The notes under the pieces are model-generated. The model saw nothing but the letters and a program-made list of their open reading frames with translations. It did no database searches and was not told the DNA's origin. DNA of 64,000 nucleotides from Calliopum simillimum (lineage: Eukaryota; Arthropoda; Insecta; Diptera; Lauxaniidae), in contig OX638371.1 in the NCBI GenBank assembly GCA_951812925.1, positions 38,414,101 to 38,478,100 of the forward strand, read 5' to 3'. Both the position numbers and the translations under genes were made by a program. Positions 22,709 to 34,102 of this stretch are shown one piece after another; within the stretch, counting starts at the first letter, position 1, and every line of letters begins with the position of its first letter.

Positions 22709-22938
22709 GGGCCAGTGGTCTAACAACTTTGTAATTGTAAGTAAAAGTAATATGTTTCTTTCTATCTTACGGACGAACCCCGCAAAGTGGGCGGGTTTGT
22801 ATAGAATGGCGGTCATAAATAGTAATACCCCAAGCACTTTGAAAGAGCTTGTCCGCTCAGAAATTCAGAAGCACTTACACAATGATGTTTTGTAAGGCTG
22901 CAGTAAGAACAATATGGATTCGAACCCAGCACGGGAGA
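22709..22938 (+). mobile_element. tRNA-derived SINE copy with expanded middle
   Basis: Begins GGGCCAGTGGTCTAACAACT (A-box-like) and ends GGATTCGAACCCAGCACGGG (B-box-like) followed by a T-rich tail. Compared with the copy at 24067 it has about 120 extra bases between 'cttacggac' and the B box. The upstream 70 bp ('ttctagtaaaaatatttatg..cttcatcat') is shared with the copy at 45240-45390, so the mobile unit may be larger than the tRNA-like part. Confidence 0.6.
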
Positions 22939-23960
22939 TTTTTTTTTACTTTTTATTTTATTTTTTTTGCTTTATTTTTTTTTTATTAAAATACTTTATA
23001 TTCAACATTTTTTTTATTTCACTTTTCTATGTTCCTTTCTTTTATTTATTTACTTTTGTTTAATTGAATTGAAACTGATTACACAATAGTTCTATGTAAT
23101 ACTATGTTTACACCAAAGACTTAGCTGTGAAGATATAAATAAATCTTGTTGCTAAATCCTACCCGTTTACACCGGCCGAAAGAGATTTAGTTTTGACAAT
23201 AGCTGTCATTTTGATTTTTGAAGTGTGAATTTTCTCAAATTGTAAACAATAAAAAATTATAGATAAAAATTAATAATGAAACTATTATAATTAATGCTGT
23301 TAAATGCCTTTGGAAAAGATAATCGTAAAAATATATAAAACGTGGCAAGTCAAATAAGGCTCCAGAACTTGCACGTCATCCGGATTGTTTTGGATGAGTC
23401 GAGTAATGATTTGACGGTCGTACCAAAGAAATGTTTATATTAGCACGACTATACGATATACCTGATGCAATAGTTTAATTTGAATCCACATAGTTCATAA
23501 AAATAAAAATCACCTTTGCCAAACAAGGAACTTGTTGATATTTTATTTATTATAATTAAAACTACATGTGGACTTCACTTTACAGCTCTAAAACTGGTTT
23601 CTAGCAATGAAGTCCACACATATAAATTGACGGTGTTCTTATTGACACAATGTCATTGTATGGATTGGCTCTTCGATAGGAGAATTTTTAAGCGAATCCA
23701 ATCCTGTGACTTTCGCCACCACTAGTGATTAACGATGAAGTCGCAACCGATGCTGCTTTGGGCGTTGGAAGTAATTCCATGTCCAATACACAGTTTGTTC
23801 GCGGGCTAGAAATTCAATTGTAATATCGACTTCTTCTGGATGCAAAATGATAGTAGACGAAATCCATTTTTTTGGTTGCTGAAATGCCCCAGCACTACAT
23901 TTTGCGAAAAAGCATTCGAATGTCAAATTCTGTTTGGACAACAAATTTTAAACCACTCCA
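22939..23960. other. Intergenic, unassigned
   Basis: T-rich tail after the SINE, then AT-rich DNA. Frames at 23516-23725 (plus) and 23729-23944 (minus) are in a slightly more complex stretch (23500-23960) that may be a decayed coding sequence, but no family was recognised. Confidence 0.4.
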
Positions 23961-24061
23961 TATCGTCGGCTGAGTATTATTTTGCCGACGAGCACAGGTT
24001 ATCTGCTTTTGCTTTTTCAACAAAGTGGCGTTTACGGCAAAATAATACTCAGCCGACGATA
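23961..24061. repeat. Perfect 27-bp inverted repeat
   Basis: 23961-23987 (TATCGTCGGCTGAGTATTAT plus TTTGCCG) is exactly repeated in reverse complement at 24035-24061 with a 47-nt spacer. It lies immediately before the SINE at 24067. It could be a tiny MITE or a hairpin insertion; function unknown. Confidence 0.9.
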
Positions 24062-24066
24062 TCATC

Positions 24067-24170
24067 GGGCATTAGTGTAGCGGTCTAACGAGTTGGTAAA
24101 TGTAAGAAAAAATAATATATTTCTATCTATCACACGGACGGTCGTGGATTCAAATCATGGTGCTGCCAGT
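24067..24170 (+). mobile_element. tRNA-derived SINE or tRNA pseudogene
   Basis: TAGTGTAGCGGTCTAACG resembles a tRNA A box and GGATTCAAATCATGG a B box, about 70 nt apart, followed by a T-rich tail. The shared middle 'taatatatttctatctatca' links it to the copies at 22709 and 45307, so a SINE family is more likely than independent tRNA pseudogenes. It does not fold as a normal tRNA in my reading. Confidence 0.6.
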
Positions 24171-24641
24171 TTTTCTTTTTTTTTTAATTTTATTGAAAAA
24201 ACGCTTACCGCAGCACTACAAATAAGCGCTTCAAAAGGCTTTTTGAAGTAAGGCTACGGTAAGCTTAAGCGCGCTTACATCCTATGACGTGCAATGTTAA
24301 AAAGAAAGTATTTGCATGTGTTCCATATTGACTCAAAAACTAACTGACCAATTTTAAAAAAGTTTTCACATTGTGTTAGTATAAAAACTAAATCATAGGC
24401 TAAAAAAGTGGGTGGCGCTACGCCCTCCTTAAAATTAACAAATCATGTATCCACAACTCTTGGAGGCAGATAGATAAGATTTGGTGAACACGTAAAAATT
24501 ATCGGGACAAATAATGTTCACTGAAAAAATGTGCGGTTCTACGCCTTCAGCACAATGCCTCTGAAATATTTGACGCAAACAGATATGATGACCTTATAAG
24601 GCTTGGTTTTGGGCATTTCGTCTTGATCTTGGTGTTGAAAC
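24171..24641. other. Intergenic with short hairpin
   Basis: A hairpin 'cttaccgcag..ctacggtaag' lies at about 24205-24262. 24340-24430 has a 'gggtggcgctacgccc' block related to the 424-bp tandem repeat family. No gene. Confidence 0.4.
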
Positions 24642-25909
24642 TGTGGCTCCACAACCTTATATTGTATTCAAAAAAGAGAAAAAAAACAAAATAAGTTTTT
24701 CTAATCAAAAAAATTAAATTTCAAATTTTAATAATACTTTCTTTTTTTACATCAGAAAGAATAAAAAGAAATTCTTTTAAAAAATAAAATTAATTTTGTT
24801 AAAAAAAATATAAGTTTTATTCCTGCACACTAAAACTGGTGACCTCGACGTGATTTCGACAGATTCAATTCTTGATAAGAAATCTGCAACTACATTTTCT
24901 TTTCCTTTAATGTGTTAAATTTTGGTGGAAAATTGTGAAATAAAATCTAAATATCGAAATTGTCTAGGAGAAAAGCTGTCTATTTTCTTGGTAAAAGCGA
25001 ATGATATTGGTTTGTGATCCGTGTAAATTGTGAAATCGGATCCTTCAAGTAAGTATCGGAAATGTTTAATTGCTTCATATATTGCTAATAATTCTCTGTC
25101 ATAAGTGCTATATTTCCGTTGTGCTGTTGATAATATTTTGGAGAAAAAACTAAGTGGTTGCCAAGAGTTTTTGACATTTTGCTGAACCACTCCTCCAATT
25201 GAAGAATTAGATGCATCAACGAATAATCCAATTTTACAATCTTTAGAAGGATGACCAATAAAAGTACAATTTGCAAGTGATATTTTAATGTTTTCAAAAG
25301 CTTTTATCTGTGTATCGTTCCACGTAAGCTTTTTGTATTTTGATGGTGATCCTCTTTGAAAAGTGTTTAATGGTTCTTGTAGGTCAGCAACTTTGGGAAT
25401 CAAACATCGATAAAAATTTACCATTCCAAGAAATATTTTTAATTCATGTACATTTTCAAGTTTCTTGCAATTTACAATTTTTTCAACTTTTTTTGGAGAT
25501 GGTTTAATTCCATTGCTGTTGATGATAAAACCTAAGAATTCGAGTTCACTTTTACCAAATTCGCATTTTTCAGGACTGATTGCTATGTCATATTGTTTCA
25601 ATCTTTGAAAAATAATATGTAGGTGATTTCTGTGTTCTTTTTCATCGGTAGAATATATAAGAAAATCATCAATATAGGCAAAAATAAAGTCAAGTCCACT
25701 AATAGTATTGTGGCTCCACAACCTTATATTGTATTCAAAAAAGAGAAAAAAAAAACAATAAGTTTTTCTAATCAAAAAAATTAAATTTCAAATTTTAATA
25801 ATACTTTTTCTTTTACACCAGAAAGAAAAAAAAAATTGTTTTAAAAAATAAAATTAATTTTGTTAAAAAAATATAAGAGATAGTTTTATTCTTGCACACT
25901 AAAAAACTA
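24642..25909 (-). mobile_element. Collapsed Ty3/gypsy LTR retrotransposon
   Basis: Two direct repeats of about 195 bp (24642-24837 and 25709-25909, both starting TGTGGCTCCACAACC on the plus strand) flank about 870 bp of gypsy pol on the minus strand. The direct repeats are the likely LTRs. The pol remnant starts inside RT (SGLDFIFAYIDDFLIYS), runs through FGKSELEFLGFIINSNGI and RNase H (LFVDASNSSIGGVVQ, YSTYDRELLAIYEAIKHFRY, IYTDHKP), and after a frameshift near 24917 reads KGKENVVADFLSRIE. gag, protease, the RT N-terminus and integrase are missing. The junction between the right repeat and RT is abrupt, pointing to internal deletion. No clear target duplication was found. Confidence 0.8.
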
Positions 25910-27689
25910 TATTAGCATCTTGGGATTGGTCTCGAAAAATCAACAAGATCAAGACTCAAGATCAAGACTGATCACTAATCCCTAGGAAATTTAAGAAATT
26001 TTTGAAGAAAGCTTTTAAACAAAATTTAATTTTTTTTTTTTTTTATATTGCGCTTTCTCTTTACCTATCTCTAACCCAAAAAAAGTTATAGGCTATTTGG
26101 ATGGGAAATTTAATTCTCTACAAAAAATATTCAATGAAGTATATCGAAATTGTGCTTCTTTCGCTAGATATATTTAATAGAACTGCTCGGTTTTTTCTAC
26201 TTAAATGACCCATTGTCCGATTTCTGTAATAAAACTTAGTTCCATTTTGACATGTTAAGTATTTAGGACATAATCAATAGACTAATAATTACTTCTTTTA
26301 TAGTGCCTATGCTGGATTTATGTAAATGCAGTAAAAGCAATATTAGAAGAAATTTTCCATGCTACTCATTTCTTTATTTTTTCTTTCTTTTTTCTTTTGT
26401 TTCTATGTTTATTTAAAACAAAATGAAATATTTTTATTTTGCCCATATTTCAAGCACCCCCAACTTTGTTGGAAAACAATAATCTTTTGCTTTTAAATTT
26501 CTCTCGCACACTGAAATCACAATTCACATACGAGTACTCTCTGCACTTGAATGTTTTGAGAGCGAACAGTGAACCGCAATATATTGTTGTTCGTTACAAT
26601 TTAAAGCAACAGTTGTCAGCAACATTCAGTTCGGTTCAAGCTGCCGGTAGCAACGGTTATAACGCGCGAATTGAAGTTCAAATTTGTTATTTGGTGTTTG
26701 TTTTTCTAAATTTCTAATTGCATTTATTTATTTTATTTTTGAATAAATACAAAAGTGTTATAAACTTAGTTAATAATAGGAATAACAAGGTAACATAAAA
26801 AAATGTAGCCAACACTTTTTTTAAATTGAAACATTTCTTATTAATGCAATAAATTGTGAGCAACTTAAAATTAAATAAACAACAAAATTTAATTTAAAAA
26901 AGTTCAAAATATAGTAGATATTACATGAATGTGTGTTTTATACTAAAAAAATAAATGTTTCTAATTTATTGTAAAAGGTGAGTGAACTCTTTTGCAGCAA
27001 GTGTTAATTCAAAAATTTTAAAAATTACACATTTAGATTGAAATAAAGTGCATTTTTTAATGCAAATCTTAAATTAAATTTTGGCACAAGCCGTAGTAAT
27101 TTTTTAAACAAATTTTACCTCACATCCGCTATAATTCGTTACACTTTTAGAATTAAATGTGTTACGCGTCCAAATTAAAATTTTTATTGTGTATTTTTTG
27201 CCAATAAATATTTACCACATTTCTGATGTAATTCGTTACACTTCAGATATCGATTAAAAGGTTCTTACTAAGCAAAAACCTCCTACAAACTTGAAGACTT
27301 TCAATTACTATAGAACTTTGAATTTAGGAACATTTAAAACTAAAAATTATGAAATTTTTCAAAAAGTATCCTGATGTGACCACCATACAAAAAAAAAAAC
27401 AAAAATTTTTCTGGTTATAACAGAAATAGTGGAGCCAATAAAGCCTTTTCGTCGGAAGTCCTCAAGAACAACTCCGATTTTGATGATTTTTTTTTTTTAA
27501 TTTTGTTTTTTTTTATTTAAAATCAGAAACCTTTTGGAGCTGGGTCGGAGTTATTTAATTTTTTAAACAATATTTAAGAAACTTATGAAAAGATAAAAAA
27601 ATTAAAAAAAAAAAAAAAAATACAAAAAAAGTCACTTTCAAAGTGCTTAGTGATGTTTAATCTGAATCTGGCATCAGAAACGCTTTATC
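25910..27689. other. Intergenic; possible old LTR at about 26500-26790
   Basis: No gene. A less AT-rich patch at 26500-26680 contains 'cattcagttcggttcaag', an arthropod initiator-like TCAGT, followed by 'gaataaatac' at about 26741. This could be a solo LTR or a promoter relic. The rest is AT-rich with an A17-type run near 27605. Confidence 0.35.
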
Positions 27690-27910
27690 TTGTATGGTTT
27701 TTGATATATCGTCTCTTCGTATACAATCTAAAATTGTGTATATTAAAACTTTTGCCATGTTTTTCTCAAGATCGACTGCATCGATTTTAATGAGACTTTG
27801 GAAAATAATGCACATTAGCATAGACTAAAGAATGAGATAGTCCTTGGCTTCGTCGATACTCACGAAGAGGCGTGGCACCGCCCTAAACTTTAAACTTGAT
27901 TTAGTCATAT
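27690..27910. repeat. Diverged copy of the 424-bp repeat family
   Basis: 'aagaatgagatagtccttgg..gaggcgtggcaccgccctaa..gatttagtcatatctcg' matches the block at about 13665-13760 in the same order. Partial copy, non-coding. Confidence 0.6.
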
Positions 27911-28543
27911 CTCGTGAACCATGCTTTCCATCTGTTCTCATATGTATGTTTAAACTAATGATCCTATCATATACCAGCAGTGCTGCTATCCATTTCAAAG
28001 TGGCAGAACTTTGCTTGTACCATTCTTTTTGTAAAAAGGATTGATTGTTCAATCGATTTCTGTACTGAACTAGCTTACTCTGACATTTACTGGCCCATAT
28101 GTTCCATAAACAGTGGTCGTAGAAGGGCTCACAAAAGGTTGTTCTGTTAAACACTATTTCCAAATACTTAATTAGAAGAACGCATTGCGTAATATCTACA
28201 TATCATATATTTTTCCCTCTACAATAACAGACAAATCATCTTAAGTGAGTAGTTACTCGAAAAAACGTTATTTTAATGAACTCAATTGGTTTTAAGATTC
28301 TATCAAAAAGTCTATAAAATGTATTATAAAGGTTTAATTCAAAGTCCCATAAATGCATTGCCTGTCCTAATTGTTTATAATACTATGTTATATTTGTCAT
28401 TTTCTATTCCTTACCATCCTTTACTTCCCTTAGCGAGAACTTACTGTATGCAAAAATTATTTTTCTATTCAAAATTCGTTAGCAGTACAGTCATTTGGTA
28501 GTTTTACCTGGAAAGTTTTGCGGGATGTTTGCAAATGAGTTAT

Positions 28544-29597
28544 TTTATAGATTTCGATGTGCTCTTTCAGAATTTCAACTTTGCTACCTCGAGTCGTGTT
28601 CGCTCGCGCCGCCATATTGAAAAAATGGCGTCCAAAATCAGTTTTTTACAAATATCTCTTTAACGGTTACATTTAGAGAAAAATATTGCGGCGCTCTGTA
28701 GCCGTTGAATAAATAAATAAACAAATAAATAAATAAATATTTGATGGCGAAAAATATTTCAGGCAACGCGATTCCCAGCAAGTTAAAACAAGAAGTATAT
28801 AAAATCTATGTTAATTTTCATTTAAATTTGAATGTCTTCGTGGCACAGGTTAATTCGTTTAAAAAAACCTGTCGTTTAGGGGATCTCATTTTTTTCTCAA
28901 AGTCTTTCGATTCTGGGGGAGCGCGACATAAAATTTTGACTTTTCCCAAATAAGAGACACCCTAATGCTCCATACTATGTTCAATTTTGAATGATTTTCA
29001 AGTCGCGATATCTCATGAAGGGTAAGTATGACGAGAAAACATTCGAAGAGACTCTTATAGGAAATTAAACGTTCTACAAACTGCTTGAAAAATTTTTATT
29101 CTAGGACGAACCGTTTTGGAGCTATTTTGAAAAAACGTTTTTTTTCTGAATTTTAAGTTTGTTGAAAAAATATCTCGTAAACTATAGGTCATGTGAAAAA
29201 AAAATAAATTGTAGCTTATAGTGTAAGTAATTCACTATAAATAAGTGTTTTTACTTTGAACGTGTGACTCACCGTCCATGAGTTATAGTAATTTTAAGCT
29301 CAACACATCACTGTGCCTACTCATAAGCGGCATGCAAAATTTACAAATTTTTTTCAAATTTTGAATTAGGATATCTCCTGAGTTATAAGTCATACGAAAA
29401 CAATTAACGGAACATTTTTATAGAAAATTTTATAAGTTACAATATTGCGCCACAATATTTTTCTCTAAATTTATCTGTTAAAGAGATATCTGTAAAAAAC
29501 TGATTTTGGACTCCATTTTTCCAATATGGCGGCGCAAGCGAACACGACTCGAGGTAGGAAAGTTGAAATTCTGAAAGAGCACATCGAAATCTATAAA
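28544..29597. mobile_element. 1.05-kb element with ~155-bp terminal inverted repeats
   Basis: The left end (TTATAGATTTCGATGTGC) and right end (GCACATCGAAATCTATAA) begin arms of about 155 bp that include a GC-richer segment 'gagtcgtgttcgctcgcgcc' and 'gccgccatattg'. The inner arm ends near 28700 and 29440. The interior has a (AAAT)n tract at 28708-28740 and an open frame 28741-28953 without recognisable domain. A partial copy of the right half lies reversed at 55940-56260. Non-autonomous; superfamily unknown. Confidence 0.7.
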
Positions 29598-29654
29598 CAT
29601 CATTTTATTCTCCCAAATGATTGTACTATAGACATAAATTATAAAAAATATACC

Positions 29655-30140
29655 TTCCATATAAGCAAAAGCTTCAAAACGCTATACTGAAAGCGTTTTT
29701 TGAGATATTCGAACTAAATTAGACTCAGATACTAAGTATCATAAATCAAAGCTTTCGACAAAAATTGGGTGAAATCGAACAAGGGGGCGTGGCACCTCCC
29801 ATATAAGCAGAAGTTTCAAAATGCTATACTGAAAGAGTTTTTTGAGATAATCCAACCAAACTTCACTCAAATACTAAAAACTATAAATGCACGCTCTAAG
29901 CTAAAACTAGGCGAACTCGGACAAGAGGGCGTAGCACCTCCTATATAAGCAAAAGCTTCAAAACACTGTACTGAAAACATTTTTCACTCAGACACTAAAA
30001 ACTATAAATCCAAGCTCTGGACAAAAACTGGGTGAAGTCGGACAAGAGAGCGTAGCACCTCCCATATGAGCAAAATTTTCAAAATACTGCAGTGTAGGGT
30101 ATTTAATGTTTGGCCAGGCCAAATTTTACACCCTTACTAG
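29655..30140 (+). mobile_element. Helentron/DINE-1-like element, copy C (5'-truncated)
   Basis: Three to four tandem ~125-bp internal units ('gcaaaagcttcaaaacgcta..' and 'gggggcgtggcacctcccata') lead to the 3' hairpin TTTGGCCAGGCCAAA near 30108 and the end CACCCTTACTAG at 30140, followed by T. The 5' hairpin and microsatellite core are missing. Confidence 0.75.
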
Positions 30141-31588
30141 TGTTTTTTTCATTTCAACAATTTTTTCAACAGAAACCTATTCAGTTTGATCGAAGATTTT
30201 ATCTTTGTAACTAATTGAGTGTTTACGACCACCATAGTGCAGCAAAATGCTAAAAAAGTATTTTTATTGCCAACATTTTGAGTTTTTTACATGAAAATAT
30301 AATTTTTTCCGAATTTATTCTATTTTTGATACTTTCTCTTGATTTTATACTGACATTAACATTAAGCGACATAAGCAATCATTTACTGCATTAGTCATAT
30401 TAAAGTTAAAAATCTGAGAAAACTAATAACTGTGCAAAATTAAACAATGTAATGTCTGTGGAAAGTAGAATAAATTCGATAAAAAAATATTTCCATGTAA
30501 AACATACAAAATTTTTACAAAAAGATTTTTTTGACATTTTGCTGCATTTTTTGTAAGCCTGAACACTCAATAGGTTGCAAAAGTGAAAAGTTGGACCAAA
30601 CTGAATAGGTATCTGTTGAAAAAATTGTTGAAATGGAAAAAAATACCTGTTTTTTTATTTAAATTTTTGTTTTTTAATCAAATTTTCAAACTTGAATTTC
30701 TCAAAAACAAGAGCCAAACCATAAAAATGACTATGACCATTGAAATCAGCATACTCGAATTATGTTTACTACATGGGACCCATCAATGTTAGAATTTTCG
30801 ACTAGCACAGTGTAATTTTTAAAATTATATGAAAATGTTATGCATCGGATCTTTTTAGTTTTTTTTGTTTGGTTTTTGAATGAATCTTTGTTTACATTTT
30901 ATAAATTTTTTAATTTTTCTATTTTATTTATTTGTTTAATGGTTTGTTTGAATGTTTCATTGTATCTTTTTGTTTTACTAGACACTTGATTGTTTCATTG
31001 ATATATATATTGTATATATGTATGTATGTATATTTTTTTAAACCGCATTCATTGTTGTTGAATTCGCGTGGTAGCATTTATCAGCACCAACAGAGTTGTC
31101 GTCATGTTATATGTACCTTTTCGTAAAAATTTTTGTTTAGGAAAATGTATTTAATTGTTAAATAATGGACAATTATCGGTGTTATCTCTTATCATTTAAA
31201 AAGCCTTTATTCTGGCACAGTAACCAATATGTTTTTGATTAGAAACTATTGTATGTATGTAGGTATTTATTATTTTTAGGGACCATAAAAAAAGGCAATT
31301 ACAAAAACAAGAAAACTGAAAAAATACTTTTCTTTAGAATAATAAAAACATTAGGGTCATTATGCTTGAAATGAATGCACTTTGGCATATCTTCAAATAT
31401 GTCTGCAAGCATCACTGATTGTATTTCCATTTAGTATCGATATATTTGTCTCGTATTGAGTGATGTTATTTTATTATATTTTTTTTTTCATTTTTTCTGA
31501 CATAACATTATCGATGATTGTTGCATTACATTTATATGAAACATGTGTAGGAGAAGCGATACTATTTAACAACAATAAAATTTAACTA
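30141..31588. other. Intergenic, no gene recognised
   Basis: AT-rich. Weak inverted similarity exists between 30160-30250 and 30560-30630 ('caacagaaacctattcagtt' versus 'aactgaataggtatctgttg'), so a MITE of about 460 bp (30165-30622) is probable. Short frames have no support. Confidence 0.45.
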
Positions 31589-32645
31589 AAGAGTGTGTCG
31601 AAAAAAACTTATACACACTTTTCAGCCATAACTTATCCTGTATCCAACGAACAATTTTTTTTGAACCACGTTAGCTTTTAAAAATATATAAGATATTATA
31701 TTTATTCAAGTTATTCATTTCAATTGTTATTCCTTTCAAAATGGACACCGAAATAAAAGTACGTGAAAAAATAATTAAAACTTTTCAAAAAAATCCATTG
31801 TGGACTTTCAAAAAAATACCAAAATATCTCAAGGTTCATCGTCACTTTGTTTCAAAAGCCAATAAACAGTATAAAGAAGACTTAGACATTGCACGAAAAC
31901 CTGGATCAGGAAGAAAAAAAGGTCCAACAAATATTGGTAAGGCAAAAGATGTCGAACAACTCTTTCGAAGAGCTCCGAACACTTCTGTCAGAAAAGCAGC
32001 TCGTGTAGTTATATGCTCTGATTCTTTGTATGCAGAACTAAAGCCAATGCTGGGCTATGTGATGGATGATGAAACCTATGTTCTGGCAGACTTTTCACAA
32101 CTTCTGGGTCAAGATTTTAATGTGACTGATGGACGAGGTAATATTCGGGAACAATACCAGACAAAAAAGCAAACAAAATTCCATATAAAGTTCCTTGTGT
32201 GGCAAGCCATTTGCAGTTGTGGCAAAAGAAGTCAAGCATTTGTGTCATCAGGAACGATAAATACAGAAATGTATATTAAAGAGTGTCTCAAAAACGGCTT
32301 TTGCCTTTCCTAAAACAGCACAGAGTGCCTACATATTTCTGGCCCGATTTAGCATCTTGCCACTATGGAAAAAAGGCCCTTGAGTGGTATGCCAATAATA
32401 ATGTAAATTTTATACCACGAGAGGCAAACCTACCCAACTGTCCAAAACTCAGGTCTGTGGAGAAATATTGGGCGCTCGTGAAAAGGGAATTGAATAACAC
32501 AAGAAAGTTATCCCAGGACATGTCTGACTTCAAGTGCAATTGAACCGGCTCCTCTAAAAAGGTAACGGAAACAACTATAAAATCGTTAATGACAGGATTC
32601 CCGGAAAAGGTGGATGAATTTACCAGTTTTTTTCTACTCACTCTT
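31589..32645 (+). mobile_element. Tc1/mariner DD37E element with broken transposase
   Basis: TIRs AAGAGTGTGTCGAAAA / TTTTCTACTCACTCTT are flanked by TA (31587-31588, 32646-32647). The transposase frame opens at 31741 with a helix-turn-helix region and basic linker, then jumps from RKAARVV to the catalytic core. The first Asp is in MDDETYVLADF near 32065, the second in FWPDLASCHYG, and the Glu in LRSVEKYW. I count 37 residues between second Asp and Glu, the DD37E class known from mosquitoes and other insects. About 60-70 residues after the first HTH seem deleted, and a frameshift near 32290-32310 separates 31741-32313 from 32283-32543. The copy is inactive but could be cross-mobilised because the TIRs persist. 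Confidence 0.85.
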
Positions 32646-32647
32646 TA

Positions 32648-33294
32648 GCAAAAAATTTAAAAATTAGCAATACAAAATATTCGTCATAAATTGATAAAAA
32701 CTATATAAAGTTCGAGCTTACTAAAAACGAATAAATAATATCAAACACTTAAACGCAAAATTTATATTAATTAGTTTTGTATTTAATTCAATTATCTGCC
32801 AGATAAAAATTCATCAGCATTATGATGTTGCAGTTAATTTATTAAAAACTCATATCTTCTAGATAATCCTTTAAAAAATAGACCTATGGTCATTAAATCA
32901 GTTCTGTCCTTCTCGGAATAAATTAACAAAGTAGTCTTTTTAAACGTCCAAAATTTATTGAGAATGAAAAATCAGTTTTCAACAAAATTGTTATTATTTT
33001 TTTTTTTGGCATCCGTTACATACATACATATAATATGCTTCAATGCACATAAAGAAGTATAATTATATATACATATAAACTGACTATCATAGACAAATTG
33101 GACAAATTTATAAAGATGAGTCATATGTAATTTAAACACAGTTATTTGCATAGCTATTATAATCTCCTATAAAAAATAGTATGTCAAACACGTGTCTATC
33201 ATTTTGATACAAACAAATATGTATACCAGACTGATTCAAAAAAAAAAAAAAAGATTTTTGCAATTTCAAGATTACCCCTGAAAATCTAAAAAAT
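32648..33294. other. Intergenic; MITE end near 33228
   Basis: AT-rich, no gene. At about 33228-33245 'agactgattcaaaaaaa' equals the TIR of the element at 57884-58392, so a lone end or truncated copy is present. Confidence 0.45.
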
Positions 33295-33540
33295 TATGTC
33301 AAAAAGTGAGCTCAGAATTTTTTAAAATTTTCGTTCAATATCTCAAATTTTTTTTCATGATTCAAGGAATATACAAAAAAAAAAATACTTAGAATCTCAA
33401 ATTTAGCATCAACTATATTGTCTTTAAGCTACATTTTCGAAATGATAACGAAATCACTCAAGAAACCTTTTTATAGAACATCTTAAACCATTATCTCCTG
33501 TTTAAATGGATCTTTTTGATCCTTTTTTCCAAAAACTAGA
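33295..33540. repeat. Third, single-arm copy of the 34.1-35.7 kb palindrome family
   Basis: 'gattcaaggaatatac..tagcatcaactatattg..gaaatcactcaagaaac..tggatctttttgatcc' runs in the same order as the right arm of the big palindrome at about 34965-35205, with more divergence. It shows that the arm also exists as a unit outside the palindrome. Confidence 0.55.
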
Positions 33541-33646
33541 TTATATCGTCATGTCAATTGTAAACTATCCTATCACCATGAGCCGACCATCTCTCGCGGC
33601 CTCATAAATCATTCTCACGAATTCCCGTGATAAGTGTTATTTACTT

Positions 33647-33925
33647 AGCGTATAGTCATTTGGTCTTAAAGAACAATATCTATTTCAATCACTCATTTTG
33701 CCGTCCCCTACAGTCCATTTTGCATTTGATGAGAGTTCTTGAGCTTATAGTCCTTTGGTCTTATAGAAGAATATGTATTTCATTCACTCATTTTGCCGCC
33801 CCCTGCAGTCCATTTTGCCGCACCCTACAGTCCATTTTGCCACCCCCTACAATCCATATTGCATTTGATAAGAATTCTTTAGCTTATAGTCCTTTGGTCT
33901 TATAGAACAATATCTATTTCAATCC
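33647..33925. repeat. Tandem repeat with nested 23-bp units
   Basis: A unit of roughly 85-130 bp ('agcttatagtcctttggtct..caatatctatttcaatcac..attttgcatttgat') occurs two and a half times, and within the second copy 'acagtccattttgccgccccct' is repeated three to four times. The plus-strand frame 33627-33905 is a by-product of the repeat. Confidence 0.8.
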
Positions 33926-34102
33926 CTATACTTAAATTACAATATAAAATTTTTTTTTTATCACTCCGAAAATTTTCCGCCCCACCAAAATCTGCCGAAC
34001 TATTACACTGTTCGACAATTTCGAACATTTTGTAAAGCACATGAGAAAATTCAAAAAATTCTTAAAATATACGTTAAAAAAAATAACCGTGTCTCGTGGT
34101 TT

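Noticed and set aside
23729..23944. Minus-strand ORF suggestive of a transposase fragment
   Set aside because: No catalytic or HTH motif could be named with confidence.
24067..24170. Functional tRNA gene
   Set aside because: A and B boxes are approximate, no full cloverleaf could be folded, and a family of copies with T-rich tails points to a SINE.
26500..26790. Solo LTR with initiator and poly(A) signal
   Set aside because: No defined ends, no target duplication and no second copy in the window; kept only as a possibility.
33647..33925. CRISPR-like array
   Set aside because: Repeat and spacer lengths are irregular, spacers are themselves repeats and the genome is animal; it is a nested tandem repeat.
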